From: Pseudaminobacter sp040045035
GTDB lineage: Bacteria; Pseudomonadota; Alphaproteobacteria; Rhizobiales; Rhizobiaceae
NCBI RefSeq assembly: GCF_040045035.1
Contig: NZ_JBDZDS010000002.1
Coordinates: forward strand, 124,001-188,000
Direction: 5' to 3'
Length of the DNA: 64,000 nt
The translations under genes were made by a program, and so were the position numbers. Shown one piece after another: positions 1 through 8,702 of this stretch. Position 1 is the stretch's first letter; the number at the start of each line of letters is the position of its first letter. The notes under the pieces were generated by a model. That model was given only the letters and a program-made list of their open reading frames with translations, made no database searches and was not told the origin of the DNA.

Positions 1-743
1 CCGCCACGAGCGAAAAACGGGGCCGCCATATAGCTGGCGACAACCTTTGCAACAATGCCGCCCTCGCTGGCGATGGTGCCGCCGGAATCGTAAGGCACAC
101 CACCTTCGCGCGACACCCACTGGTCGATCAGCGTGTTGCCCGGGCCGGTATCGAAGGCGATGGGATCGCCGCTCGCCGGCACATAAGTGATGTTCGAAAT
201 GCCGCCGACATTGACGAAGACCATGGGGTGGCGCCTTGAGAAACGCTCGGGCAAGGAACCCGCGAGCGCGGAATGATAGGCCGGCACGAGCGGAGCGCCC
301 TGCCCCCCATGCAACATGTCGTTGGCGCGCATGTCGTAGACCACGGGAATGCCGAGCTCCTTTGCCAGCAGTTCGCCGTCACCCAACTGCACGGTCAGGC
401 CAAGATGCGGCCGGTGCAGAACGGTCTGGCCATGGAAACCGACGATCTCGGGCTTGCCCCACCTTCCGGGATCCGAGCCAAGAAAGGCCTCCACGGCGCG
501 CACATGCCGAAGCGTGATCTCCCGCTCCAACTCGGCAAGGTCACCTGGCCGTTCCTCGCGCCGGTCGATTCCCTTGGCGGTTTCCAGAGATGCTTCGAGG
601 CGACGTCGGAAAGTGGCATCATAGGGAACGAAAAACGAAGGGCCGGATTCGACGGAATTGACGCCATCGGTCCTGAGCATGGCAATATCGATGCCATCCA
701 TCGACGTGCCGCTCATCAGGCCAATCGCACAGATTGCCGACAT
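1..743 (-). CDS. anmK: Anhydro-N-acetylmuramic acid kinase, 3' end cut by window edge
   Basis: This enzyme phosphorylates and opens 1,6-anhydro-MurNAc to MurNAc-6-phosphate during recycling of cell-wall fragments in the cytoplasm. The reverse frame opens with MSAICAIGLMSGTSMDGIDI, the family's N-terminal phosphate-binding signature. It continues through VGFHGQTVLHRP, a DMRANDMLHGGQGAPLVP segment and FVNVGGISNIT. About 247 residues are visible of a family length near 370, and the reading frame is still open at base 1, so the C-terminus lies outside the window. The start ATG at 743 is divergent from tyrS with 106 bp between them. The assignment is firm because of the signature. Confidence 0.95.
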   Translation of the reverse strand, partial: MSAICAIGLMSGTSMDGIDIAMLRTDGVNSVESGPSFFVPYDATFRRRLEASLETAKGIDRREERPGDLAELEREITLRHVRAVEAFLGSDPGRWGKPEIVGFHGQTVLHRPHLGLTVQLGDGELLAKELGIPVVYDMRANDMLHGGQGAPLVPAYHSALAGSLPERFSRRHPMVFVNVGGISNITYVPASGDPIAFDTGPGNTLIDQWVSREGGVPYDSGGTIASEGGIVAKVVASYMAAPFFARG

Positions 744-849
744 TTTGTCCCCTGTCCTTGTGATTCTCCGCCGCCGGATGCTAAACGGCGACAGCTACAC
801 TTGCCATGTTCGCGGCAAGCCCTTCTGGCATTCTCGGGAAAAGAAAGAA

Positions 850-2103
850 ATGTCCGCCTTCAAATCCGACTTCCTGCGCATCCTTTCCGAGCGCGGTTTC
901 GTCCATCAGACCTCTGATGACGCCGGCCTCGACAAGCTTTTCGCGACGGAAGCAGTGTCGGCCTATATCGGCTTCGACCCGACGGCGCCGAGCCTGCACG
1001 CGGGCGGCCTCATCCAGATCATGATGCTGTATTGGATGCAGCAGACCGGGCACCGGCCGGTCGCCCTGATGGGCGGCGGCACCGGCATGGTCGGCGACCC
1101 GTCCTTCAAGGACGAGGCGCGCAAGCTGATGACGGTGGATACGATCCAGTCGAACATCGACAGCATCAAGAAGGTCTTTTCCAACTACCTGACCTTCGGC
1201 GAGGGCCCGCGCGACGCGCTGATGGCCAACAATGCCGACTGGCTGCGCCCGCTGAACTACCTCGAATTCCTTCGCGATGTCGGGCAGCACTTCTCAGTCA
1301 ACCGCATGCTGAGCTTCGATTCGGTCAAGCTGCGCCTCGACCGCGAGCACTCGCTGTCATTCCTCGAATTCAACTACATGATCTTGCAGGCCTACGACTT
1401 CGTGGAGCTCAACAAGCGCTACGGCGTGCGGCTCCAGATGGGCGGCTCGGACCAGTGGGGCAACATCGTCAACGGCATCGACCTCGGCCACCGTATGGGC
1501 ACGCCGCAGCTTTATGCGCTGACTTCACCGCTGCTGACGACCTCGTCGGGCGCGAAGATGGGCAAGTCGCTGAATGGCGCCGTGTGGCTGAACGCCGACA
1601 TGCTCTCGGCCTATGATTTCTGGCAGTACTGGCGCAACACGGAGGACGCCGACGTCGAGCGCTTCCTGAAGCTCTACACCATCTTGCCGATGGATGAGAT
1701 CGCGCGGCTGGGCAAGCTCGGCGGCTCCGAGATCAACGACGCCAAGAAGGTGCTGGCCACCGAAGTGACGGCGATGCTGCATGGCCGCGAGGGCGCCGAG
1801 CAGGCCGCCGAAACCGCGCGCAAGACGTTTGAGGAAGGTGCCTTCGCCGACACGCTGCCGACCGTCGAGATCGGTAAGGACGAACTCCAGGCCGGCATCG
1901 GCCTGCTGTCGCTCCTCGTCCGCGCCGGGCTTGCCGCTTCCAACGGCGAAGCCCGCCGCCACGTGCAGGGCGGCGCCGTCCGCCTCAACGACGAGCCGAT
2001 GTCTGACGAGCGCCGACTGGTGACAACAGCCGACCTGACCGCCGACGGCGTGATCAAGCTCTCGCTCGGCAAGAAGAAGCACATCCTGGTCCGGCCGGCC
2101 TGA
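850..2103 (+). CDS. tyrS: Tyrosyl-tRNA synthetase
   Basis: Class I aminoacyl-tRNA synthetase that attaches tyrosine to tRNA-Tyr. It has 417 residues. The HIGH-like motif appears as PSLHAGG (about residues 47-53) after AYIGFDPTA. The KMSKS loop is KMGKS at residues 236-240. A C-terminal S4 RNA-binding domain follows (LLVRAGLAASNGEARRHVQG). I chose ATG 850 rather than the upstream in-frame start at 658 because MSAFKSDFLRILSERGFVHQ is the normal TyrRS beginning and a purine-rich stretch (GGGAAAAGAAAG) precedes it. The upstream extension overlaps anmK on the other strand and has no TyrRS similarity. A strong terminator follows. Confidence 0.97.
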   Translation: MSAFKSDFLRILSERGFVHQTSDDAGLDKLFATEAVSAYIGFDPTAPSLHAGGLIQIMMLYWMQQTGHRPVALMGGGTGMVGDPSFKDEARKLMTVDTIQSNIDSIKKVFSNYLTFGEGPRDALMANNADWLRPLNYLEFLRDVGQHFSVNRMLSFDSVKLRLDREHSLSFLEFNYMILQAYDFVELNKRYGVRLQMGGSDQWGNIVNGIDLGHRMGTPQLYALTSPLLTTSSGAKMGKSLNGAVWLNADMLSAYDFWQYWRNTEDADVERFLKLYTILPMDEIARLGKLGGSEINDAKKVLATEVTAMLHGREGAEQAAETARKTFEEGAFADTLPTVEIGKDELQAGIGLLSLLVRAGLAASNGEARRHVQGGAVRLNDEPMSDERRLVTTADLTADGVIKLSLGKKKHILVRPA

Positions 2104-2128
2104 CGCCCAACCGGATAGCAAGTCATGG

Positions 2129-2163
2129 AAAAGCCCGTCGGCGCATCGCGTCGGCGGGCTTTT
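2129..2163 (+). terminator. Rho-independent terminator of tyrS
   Basis: AAAAGCCCG at 2129-2137 pairs perfectly with CGGGCTTTT at 2155-2163. The stem ends in a T tract on the plus strand, 25 bp after the tyrS stop. The symmetrical A/T tails allow it to work for the convergent gene at 2209-5616 as well. Confidence 0.85.
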
Positions 2164-2208
2164 CGCGTCCAGAGGGTTTTGCCGCCGCCGGATCGAGCGG
2201 CTGGCTGA

Positions 2209-5200
2209 TTACTGGAACTCGAAGATCGAGCGGAAAATGCCCGGCGCGATCACCGACAGCGGATTGATCTGCAAATTGGGCGTCTTGGCATTGCCGTTAA
2301 GCTTGTAGGTCACGCCGATCAGCCCGCGATCGCGGCCATTGCCGAGAATGGCGCCGACAATCGGAATTTCCCCAAAAATCCGGTTCAGGCCATAGGCCGG
2401 CATGAAGGTGCCCGTCATCGACATGTTGCCGTACTCGTCATAGAGCGTGCCCTGGAACGTCGTGCCGATCAGCGGGCCGCGGAGCACGCCGTTGCCGATC
2501 TTCAGATAGCCGGGTCCCTTCTCGATCTGCACCGAGCCGCGCTCGAACTGTACCCGCGACGTGTCTATATCGCTCTTGACCGCCTGGTTCAGGCTGCGCT
2601 TGTCGCCGGGCGGGGTCGTGGAAACGATCGAGGCGAGTTTCGGCTCGTTGACGACCCAGAAATCGCTGGCATCGACGCGGCCACGCATCGGACCGCCGCC
2701 ATTGTCGGACAGAGCCAGCTTGATGGCGCCTCCCTGCATATGATCGTAGATGTTGAGGAAGCGGAGCAGCGCGCCGGCGTCGGACGACTGCATCTGCAGG
2801 TTATGCTGACCGCCTTCGGATAAATTGGTCACCGACACGGCACCGCCCGCCCCCGTGGTTGCGGTTACACGCAGCCCGTCGATCTTGGAATTCGCGCCGC
2901 TGTAGCTGAGCAGAACGTTGGAAAGCTGCTCGCCGCCGAATCCCACGAGCGATTTGACATCCAAATTGACGGAGACGGGGGTACTGCTGCTGTTGGGCTT
3001 GTCGCCCTCGCCGACACCTGAGGTGAACTGCTTGATCAGCGGACGCGCATCGAGCGCATTGCCGGTGATATCCACCTGGTAGCCCTTCCCCATCCGTTTG
3101 ATCGAGAGCACTACATCGTCGTCGCGGTTGAGCTGGACGGTGTCGAAGCGCGCAGAGGAGAGATTGCCGTTGGCCAACGTGACCGCGCCATCGATGGCGA
3201 AGGATTTGCCCTCTAGCTTGAAATCCGAAAGCGTCGAGACATCCTTCGATTTCTCCAGCGAGAAGCTGAGGTTTGCCGGAATGCCCGGCCCCTTCGTCCA
3301 GCCCGCCCATGGCACGTCGAGCTGTACGTTGGTCAGGTCGGCACTCACCTTTTGCTTGCCTTCGGCACCAGCGTCGAGGTTGACCTTCACCGTCCCCGAG
3401 ATCAGCGACGACAGCCCCGGCGTGAGTGTCGCCCGTGCCTTGTCGTCGAGCACGAGCTGTACCTTGCGCTGGCGTGCGGGACCATCCTTGCCCAGAGGCT
3501 CGACGAGCGAGATCTCGGCAGGGACCCCGTTGAGCTTGGCTCCGGCGCTGATGACTGCCTTGTTCGGCTCGACGGTGATGGTTCCGTTGGCATCGCTGAC
3601 CTTCTGGTCACTGAAGGGTTTGGCCAGAGACAGCCCGGCATAGTCGAGCACGACGCGCCAGTCGAGCCGTTCGGACGCAATGCCTTTCTGCAGCGGAATA
3701 TCGGCCTTCACATTGCCGGCGACCTTCCCGCTAAAATCGTCCGGAGCCATGCCGACGAAACGCATGGCGTTGATCGGCTCGAAGGAAGCAAGCTCGGCGA
3801 CGGCCGCTGCATCGCCGGCAACATCGAGGTCGAGCGCGCCAATCAGCGGCGGCCGGTTGGCCTTCTCGATCCGCAGCTTGCCATTGCTGGCGTCGACGCT
3901 GCGCCCGCTGGGCAGGAAGACGGTTCCCGACGCCAATGAGATATCCACGTCGTTGCCGTTGAATTCGACCTCACCGATCGCGTCGCGCACCGGCGGAATG
4001 ACGCCGGTCGTATCGAAGCGCGCGCCTTCGACCTTGAAACGCCCCGACATCTCATCGGCCGTCAGGGGAATGCCGTTGCCGAGTCGCGCTGGCGGAACTT
4101 TGAACTCGATCCTGGCATCCGCGACACGCCCGCCGAACAAATGGTCCATTGCCCAGCGGCGGGCGCCCTTGGCGGCGAACCAGGGCCACAACTGCTTGGC
4201 GTGCGAAACCTGCATGTCATGCACCTGGAGATCCAGCGCGATGCCGGGTGCGGCATGGCCCGCCAGTTCGATCGATGCCGATCCCAATACCTCTCCGGAG
4301 CCGCTTCGTATGGCGATCTGGTCGGCGGCCAAGACTGTCTTCTCGGCATCGAAGGTGCCAGCGATGCGCGCCAGGAAATCGAGTGCAGGTTCGGGCGAAT
4401 CGAGCGGCGCCAGTTTCGTGGCGGTGCTGACGAACTCGAAGCGGTAAAGCGGCTTGTCGTCCGCCGCGCCGCTTGGCGGGCGCGGACCGATCGCTCCGTT
4501 GAACTCGATATCGCTCCGTCCGGTGGTCACCCGGAGCCTGTCGATTTCAAGCTTGTCGGAGCCGCTGGCGAGCGTTGCCTGCAGATCGACCTCGCCCTTG
4601 AAGACATCGGATTTCCCGAGATCCAGCACGGAGTCTGCAAGGGTCAGTGAAGCCGTCATCCGGTCGGGATCCGTCCCGCTTCCTTCCTGGCCGGACAGGG
4701 TGAGGTCGAGGTTGCCCAGCTCACTTGTGTTTTCTGTCGCCGTCGGTTTCGCCCAACCCGGCTTGCTGGCGGATTTTGCAGAAATTTCGAGTGCAGTGAT
4801 GCGCCGCGACGCGTTATTCCGCGCCGAAGAGGCAGCAAGCTTCACCTTTCGCCCGTCAAGGTCGAGATCGGCCGAGAAAAACAGTTCGCCCTGCCCGACC
4901 GCTTTGAGCTGGGCGTAGTCTATGCGCAGAACCCGCACCTGCTGGCCCTCGGGAAGGACGAATTCCACGTTCTCCAGCACGATCTGGTTGGTGGTGCCAG
5001 CCCCCAGCGAATCGAAACCGCGATGCACTTCCGCAAAGATCGCCCGTGCCACCTTGTCCGGGTCGATCAAACCCCGGTCGTTCTTGAGGATCCCGGTCCA
5101 GTCGCCCTGGTCGGTCATCGGCAGAGCGGCCGCGGCGAAACGGGCGTCGGAGATCGTGACGCTTCCAAGCCGGACATTGCCGCCGAAGAGAGGCAGGAAA

Positions 5201-5616
5201 CGAACGCCGAACCGCACGCTGCCCGCTTCCACGAGCGGGATACCGGTGGACGTCTTGATGCCCACGTCGTGAACCTCGAGCGCGAGCAGGGCCGAGCCGT
5301 CGATTGAGAGGCTGGCGGGCCCAAGCGATGCATCGACTGGAACGCCGGCCAAGGCCTCGATCGCCTTCTCCGCCTCGGCGCGCAGCGGCCCCACGCCGAT
5401 ACCGGTCAGGCCGATAACATAGAGCAGCGCCACGACCAGACCGATCAACAGCGCCGCGGCGACCGCCGATCCGGCAAGTATCTTTCCGGCCTTCTTGCCG
5501 AAGCGATAGCCTTTGCGATTGAAATCTTCTCTCAGCGCCGAAGGAAGGGCACCAAGGTCCGCGATCTCGTCACGTCGGAATCGTATCTTTTCGTGTTTTG
5601 GTACGTCGTGCTCCAC
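2209..5616 (-). CDS. AsmA/YhdP-like envelope protein (DUF3971 type)
   Basis: A 1135-residue protein of the YhdP/AsmA-like group. Members are inner-membrane anchored, span the periplasm as long beta-rich bridges and are implicated in phospholipid movement to the outer membrane. One hydrophobic segment lies near residues 48-70 (ILAGSAVAAALLIGLVVALL) after a basic cytoplasmic N-terminus. The rest is low in cysteine, rich in beta-type repeats, and ends with the family-like tail GVTYKLNGNAKTPNLQINPL. The start is GTG 5616 with a weak ribosome site; later starts would cut into the cytoplasmic tail. It is divergent from bcp and stands alone. Family membership is inferred from architecture and motifs; the exact lipid role is not shown here. 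Confidence 0.75.
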   Translation of the reverse strand: MEHDVPKHEKIRFRRDEIADLGALPSALREDFNRKGYRFGKKAGKILAGSAVAAALLIGLVVALLYVIGLTGIGVGPLRAEAEKAIEALAGVPVDASLGPASLSIDGSALLALEVHDVGIKTSTGIPLVEAGSVRFGVRFLPLFGGNVRLGSVTISDARFAAAALPMTDQGDWTGILKNDRGLIDPDKVARAIFAEVHRGFDSLGAGTTNQIVLENVEFVLPEGQQVRVLRIDYAQLKAVGQGELFFSADLDLDGRKVKLAASSARNNASRRITALEISAKSASKPGWAKPTATENTSELGNLDLTLSGQEGSGTDPDRMTASLTLADSVLDLGKSDVFKGEVDLQATLASGSDKLEIDRLRVTTGRSDIEFNGAIGPRPPSGAADDKPLYRFEFVSTATKLAPLDSPEPALDFLARIAGTFDAEKTVLAADQIAIRSGSGEVLGSASIELAGHAAPGIALDLQVHDMQVSHAKQLWPWFAAKGARRWAMDHLFGGRVADARIEFKVPPARLGNGIPLTADEMSGRFKVEGARFDTTGVIPPVRDAIGEVEFNGNDVDISLASGTVFLPSGRSVDASNGKLRIEKANRPPLIGALDLDVAGDAAAVAELASFEPINAMRFVGMAPDDFSGKVAGNVKADIPLQKGIASERLDWRVVLDYAGLSLAKPFSDQKVSDANGTITVEPNKAVISAGAKLNGVPAEISLVEPLGKDGPARQRKVQLVLDDKARATLTPGLSSLISGTVKVNLDAGAEGKQKVSADLTNVQLDVPWAGWTKGPGIPANLSFSLEKSKDVSTLSDFKLEGKSFAIDGAVTLANGNLSSARFDTVQLNRDDDVVLSIKRMGKGYQVDITGNALDARPLIKQFTSGVGEGDKPNSSSTPVSVNLDVKSLVGFGGEQLSNVLLSYSGANSKIDGLRVTATTGAGGAVSVTNLSEGGQHNLQMQSSDAGALLRFLNIYDHMQGGAIKLALSDNGGGPMRGRVDASDFWVVNEPKLASIVSTTPPGDKRSLNQAVKSDIDTSRVQFERGSVQIEKGPGYLKIGNGVLRGPLIGTTFQGTLYDEYGNMSMTGTFMPAYGLNRIFGEIPIVGAILGNGRDRGLIGVTYKLNGNAKTPNLQINPLSVIAPGIFRSIFEFQ

Positions 5617-5711
5617 ACGATATCCCGTCGCAACATATCAATCGTGGACGAATCCTCGAACGACATTATATCTCTGGCGCTTCGCGCGTAACCTTAAACA
5701 AGGGCATTGAT

Positions 5712-6179
5712 ATGGCCGAACTATCAACCGGGCAGGAAGCACCGAACTTCGATCTGCCGCGTGACGGCGGCGGGGTGCTGTCGCTTTCGGAGCTCAAGGG
5801 AAAGAAGATCGTGCTCTATTTCTACCCCAAGGACGACACCAGCGGCTGCACCGCCGAAGCAATCGACTTTTCGGGACTGAAGCCGGATTTCGAGAGTGCC
5901 GGGACGATGGTGATCGGCATGTCGCCCGACAGCGTCAAAAGCCATGACAAGTTCAAGTCCAAGCACGACCTGTCCGTCGAACTCGTGTCGGACGAGGAAC
6001 GCAAGACGCTCGAAGCCTATGGCGTCTGGGTCGAGAAAAGCATGTACGGCCGCAAATATATGGGCGTCGAACGTTCCACCTTCCTCATAGATCCCGACGG
6101 CAAGATCGCCAGAATCTGGCGCAAGGTGAAGGTGCCCGGCCACGCGAAGGAAGTGCTGGCCGCCGCGCGCGAACTTTGA
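5712..6179 (+). CDS. bcp: Thioredoxin-dependent peroxiredoxin, Bcp/PrxQ type
   Basis: Reduces hydrogen peroxide and organic peroxides in the cytoplasm. The protein has 155 residues, the normal Bcp size. The active site reads YFYPKDDTSGCTAEAIDF, with peroxidatic Cys46. The resolving Cys found five residues later in E. coli Bcp is Ile51 here, so the enzyme should work as a 1-Cys or alternative-resolving form. Thr43 and the downstream ERSTFLIDPDGKI strand are conserved. I chose ATG 5712 over the upstream in-frame start at 5598 because MAELSTGQEAPNFDLP is the standard N-terminus and the longer form would overlap the divergent gene's 5' end. A terminator follows. Confidence 0.93.
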   Translation: MAELSTGQEAPNFDLPRDGGGVLSLSELKGKKIVLYFYPKDDTSGCTAEAIDFSGLKPDFESAGTMVIGMSPDSVKSHDKFKSKHDLSVELVSDEERKTLEAYGVWVEKSMYGRKYMGVERSTFLIDPDGKIARIWRKVKVPGHAKEVLAAAREL

Positions 6180-6218
6180 GTCCCGCCTGCTCCGGTATCT
6201 CGACACGAACGATTTAGA

Positions 6219-6243
6219 AGCCCGCCCTCCGGCGGGTTTTTTC
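6219..6243 (+). terminator. Rho-independent terminator of bcp
   Basis: CCCGCC (6221-6226) pairs with GGCGGG (6231-6236) across a four-base loop. Six T residues follow directly (6237-6242). Confidence 0.88.
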
Positions 6244-6363
6244 ATGCCCTGCAGGGGCAACACCGCTTCAGGTTAAGCCGGGACAATGCCGAGCAAAGCT
6301 TTGTTAACCCTAACGATGTGTAATCGACACAATCGTTGTTCGCTGAATGTGGAAGTCGGTCCC

Positions 6364-7644
6364 GTGAATCAATCTGGTCAGACGACGGTTTTCGGCAGGC
6401 GTACAGAGCCGCATACGGTCATCATAGCGCGTGGAGACGAGATCAGGCACTTCACCGTCCGGCCATGGATAGCCGCCCTTCTTGGCTCGACCGTGGCGGC
6501 GGTGGCCGTCGGCTATCTGCTCGCCACCTCCTATCTGGTTCTGCGCGACGATCTGATCGGCGCCACCACGGCGCGACAGGCACGCCTGCAACAAGCCTAT
6601 GAGGACCGCATCTCGGCATTGCGCGCACAGGTCGACCGCATCACCAGCCGCCAGCTGCTGGACCAGCAGCTCGTGGAAACCAAGGTGACGGAGCTGCTGG
6701 CGCGGCAGGCGCAGCTCAGCAAGCGCCACGGGCGGCTCGCCCCGCTTCTCGACCGTATCGGTGAGGCAGGGCACGCCGATGCGGCCGCCCAGGCAACACC
6801 GAATCTGAAGCCCGAAATTCGCGCCAGTCTCAGTGACGGCGCCCCCGTCCAGGCGCTCGCCCTCGCCGGCCCGGCCGCAACAGCAACCACCAACCACTCA
6901 TTCTGGCCGCTGCGCACGCAGCCGCAGGAAAGCGAGTCGTCTGCAGATCAGGCGGACAAGCTCTTCGCTTCCATAAACCAGTCGCTGCGCACCATCGAAA
7001 ACGAGCAGATTGCACGCGTGGACACACTGACCGAGAACGCCTACCAGACCGCCGATGCGATCTCCGAGGCCCTGGAGGCGGCCGGTTTACCCGTGGACAA
7101 AGATTTCGGTCACGACGGCGTGGGCGGCCCACTGATCGCGCTCGACAATCCCAGCATGTTCGAGACCAAGGTCAGGGAACTCGACGAAACGCTGGATAAG
7201 CTCGAGGAGATGAAGGACAAGGTGCGGCGCCTGCCCATCGCCAATCCCGCGCCCGGCCGTTCAGTATCGAGCACGTTCGGCGTTCGCGTCGATCCGCTCC
7301 TCGGCACTCCCGCCCTGCATTCCGGCATGGACTTTCGCGCCCCACAGGGTTTGGGTGCTCGCGCCACAGCTGCGGGAATAGTGACCAAGGCGGGCTGGAA
7401 CAGCGGCTATGGCCGCATGGTCGAGATCGACCACGGCGAAGGCTTCTCCACGCGCTACGCCCATCTGAGCAGGATCGACGTCAAAGAAGGCGAGCGAGTC
7501 GCCATCGGCCAAGTTGTCGGCGAGGTTGGAAGCAGCGGCCGCTCGACCGGGCCGCACCTCCATTACGAAGTCCGCCGCAACGGCGAAGCGGTCAATCCCC
7601 TGCGATTTCTCAAGCTCGGCAAGGAAGTCGGCCGTTATCTGTGA
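6364..7644 (+). CDS. M23 (LytM-type) peptidoglycan metallopeptidase, membrane anchored
   Basis: Predicted zinc endopeptidase acting on peptidoglycan cross-links or pili-related peptides in the periplasm. It has 426 residues. A short cytoplasmic N-terminus is followed by one membrane segment (about residues 37-58, IAALLGSTVAAVAVGYLLA), a coiled-coil region (about 70-125) and a C-terminal LytM domain. Zinc ligands are present: HSGMD (His319, Asp323) and HLH (His398, His400), with the upstream TRYAHLS histidine, so catalysis is probably intact. I prefer GTG 6364 with GGAAG upstream. The longer frame from ATG 6286 would add 26 residues (MPSKALLTLTMCNRHN...) that look non-coding. It converges on the aminotransferase gene. 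Confidence 0.88.
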   Translation: MNQSGQTTVFGRRTEPHTVIIARGDEIRHFTVRPWIAALLGSTVAAVAVGYLLATSYLVLRDDLIGATTARQARLQQAYEDRISALRAQVDRITSRQLLDQQLVETKVTELLARQAQLSKRHGRLAPLLDRIGEAGHADAAAQATPNLKPEIRASLSDGAPVQALALAGPAATATTNHSFWPLRTQPQESESSADQADKLFASINQSLRTIENEQIARVDTLTENAYQTADAISEALEAAGLPVDKDFGHDGVGGPLIALDNPSMFETKVRELDETLDKLEEMKDKVRRLPIANPAPGRSVSSTFGVRVDPLLGTPALHSGMDFRAPQGLGARATAAGIVTKAGWNSGYGRMVEIDHGEGFSTRYAHLSRIDVKEGERVAIGQVVGEVGSSGRSTGPHLHYEVRRNGEAVNPLRFLKLGKEVGRYL

Positions 7645-7669
7645 CCTGCTTGGCCTTATAAGCACCGCA

Positions 7670-8524
7670 TCAAATGGCCGCCTTGAGGCTTTCTTCGATA
7701 TAGGCCTGGCGAAGCCGCATCGCCACGGGGCCCGGCTGGCCATCTCCCACGGCAGTACCGTCGATCTCGACCACCGGACAGACGAACCCCGTAGCCGAAC
7801 TGGAAAAGGCTTCCCGCGCCCTTAGGGCTTCCTCCACGGTGAACGGGCGTTCCTCCACCTTCATCTGCAGCTCACGCGCGCATTTCAGCACGGCTGCGCG
7901 GGTGATTCCCGCCAGAATGTCGCTCGACAGGTCGCGCGTAACGATCGTGCCATCCTGTGTGACGATATAGGCGTTGTTGGAGGTGCCTTCGGTCACCGCT
8001 CCGTCCTTCACCAGCCAGGCGTCGTCGACGCCTCTCTCGTGTGCGATCATCTTCGCCATCGAGGGATAGAGCAGCTGAACTGTCTTGATGTCCCGCCTGC
8101 CCCACCGCAGGTCTTCCACCGTAATGACTCGTGCACCGCGCTTCGCCAGCGGGCTGTCGATGACCGAACGAGCCTGCGTGAACAGCATCAGCGTCGGGGT
8201 CGCCTGTGCCGGAAAGAGAAAGTCGCGATCGGCTGCACCGCGCGTGATCTGGAGATAGACGAGACCTTCGCTCACGGCGTTCTTTTCGACGAGCGCGCGA
8301 TGGATTTTCAGCAGTTCGTCGTCCGAACAGGGCATGGCCATCTTGAGCTCGCCCAGCGAACGGTGCAGGCGGCGCAGATGACCGGCAAAATCCACCAGCT
8401 TGCCATTCAGGACCGACGTCACCTCATAGACGCCGTCGGCGAACAGGAAACCGCGGTCGAAAACCGAAATCCTGGCTTCGCTTTCAGGGACATAATTGCC
8501 GTTCACATAGACGGTGCGTTCCAT
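7670..8524 (-). CDS. dat: D-amino acid aminotransferase (class IV PLP)
   Basis: Transfers amino groups between D-amino acids and 2-oxo acids using pyridoxal phosphate, supplying or removing D-Ala/D-Glu. It has 284 residues. Fold-type IV markers are visible: FDRGFLFADGVYE near the start, the lysine within DIKTVQLLYPSMAK, and EGTSNNAYIV for phosphate binding. I chose ATG 8524 (MERTVYVNG), preceded by GAGAG at a good distance; an alternative ATG lies at 8536. The frame stays open upstream to 8785, but that part is the transposon end read backwards, not protein. The IS insertion sits about 130 bp upstream and may have displaced the native promoter. A branched-chain aminotransferase is the alternative, but the D-AAT start sequence fits better. 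Confidence 0.88.
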   Translation of the reverse strand: MERTVYVNGNYVPESEARISVFDRGFLFADGVYEVTSVLNGKLVDFAGHLRRLHRSLGELKMAMPCSDDELLKIHRALVEKNAVSEGLVYLQITRGAADRDFLFPAQATPTLMLFTQARSVIDSPLAKRGARVITVEDLRWGRRDIKTVQLLYPSMAKMIAHERGVDDAWLVKDGAVTEGTSNNAYIVTQDGTIVTRDLSSDILAGITRAAVLKCARELQMKVEERPFTVEEALRAREAFSSSATGFVCPVVEIDGTAVGDGQPGPVAMRLRQAYIEESLKAAI

Positions 8525-8651
8525 CGAATCTCTCATTTTCCGTCGTCGGGAACGGCAACGTATTCCAATGGATGGCTCGATGGAATCGCTCTGTTCGTCG
8601 GGAATCGCCCTGCAGCCGTGCAATCTTGCGGTTCGGAAGCGCGAGTCGGAC

Positions 8652-8659
8652 CACTTGAA
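8652..8659. repeat. 8-bp target-site duplication, left copy
   Basis: CACTTGAA directly abuts the left terminal repeat of the IS remnant and is repeated exactly at 9773-9780 on the other side. Eight bases is the usual duplication length of IS256-family elements. Confidence 0.88.
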
Positions 8660-8685
8660 GATGATGTCCCAAGGAGTGGTGTAGC
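8660..8685 (+). repeat. Left terminal inverted repeat of IS256-family element
   Basis: Twenty-six bases beginning GATGATGTCCCAAGG are the exact reverse complement of 9747-9772. Confidence 0.92.
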
Positions 8686-8702
8686 TGGCTGGTTGGTCAC
8701 CA

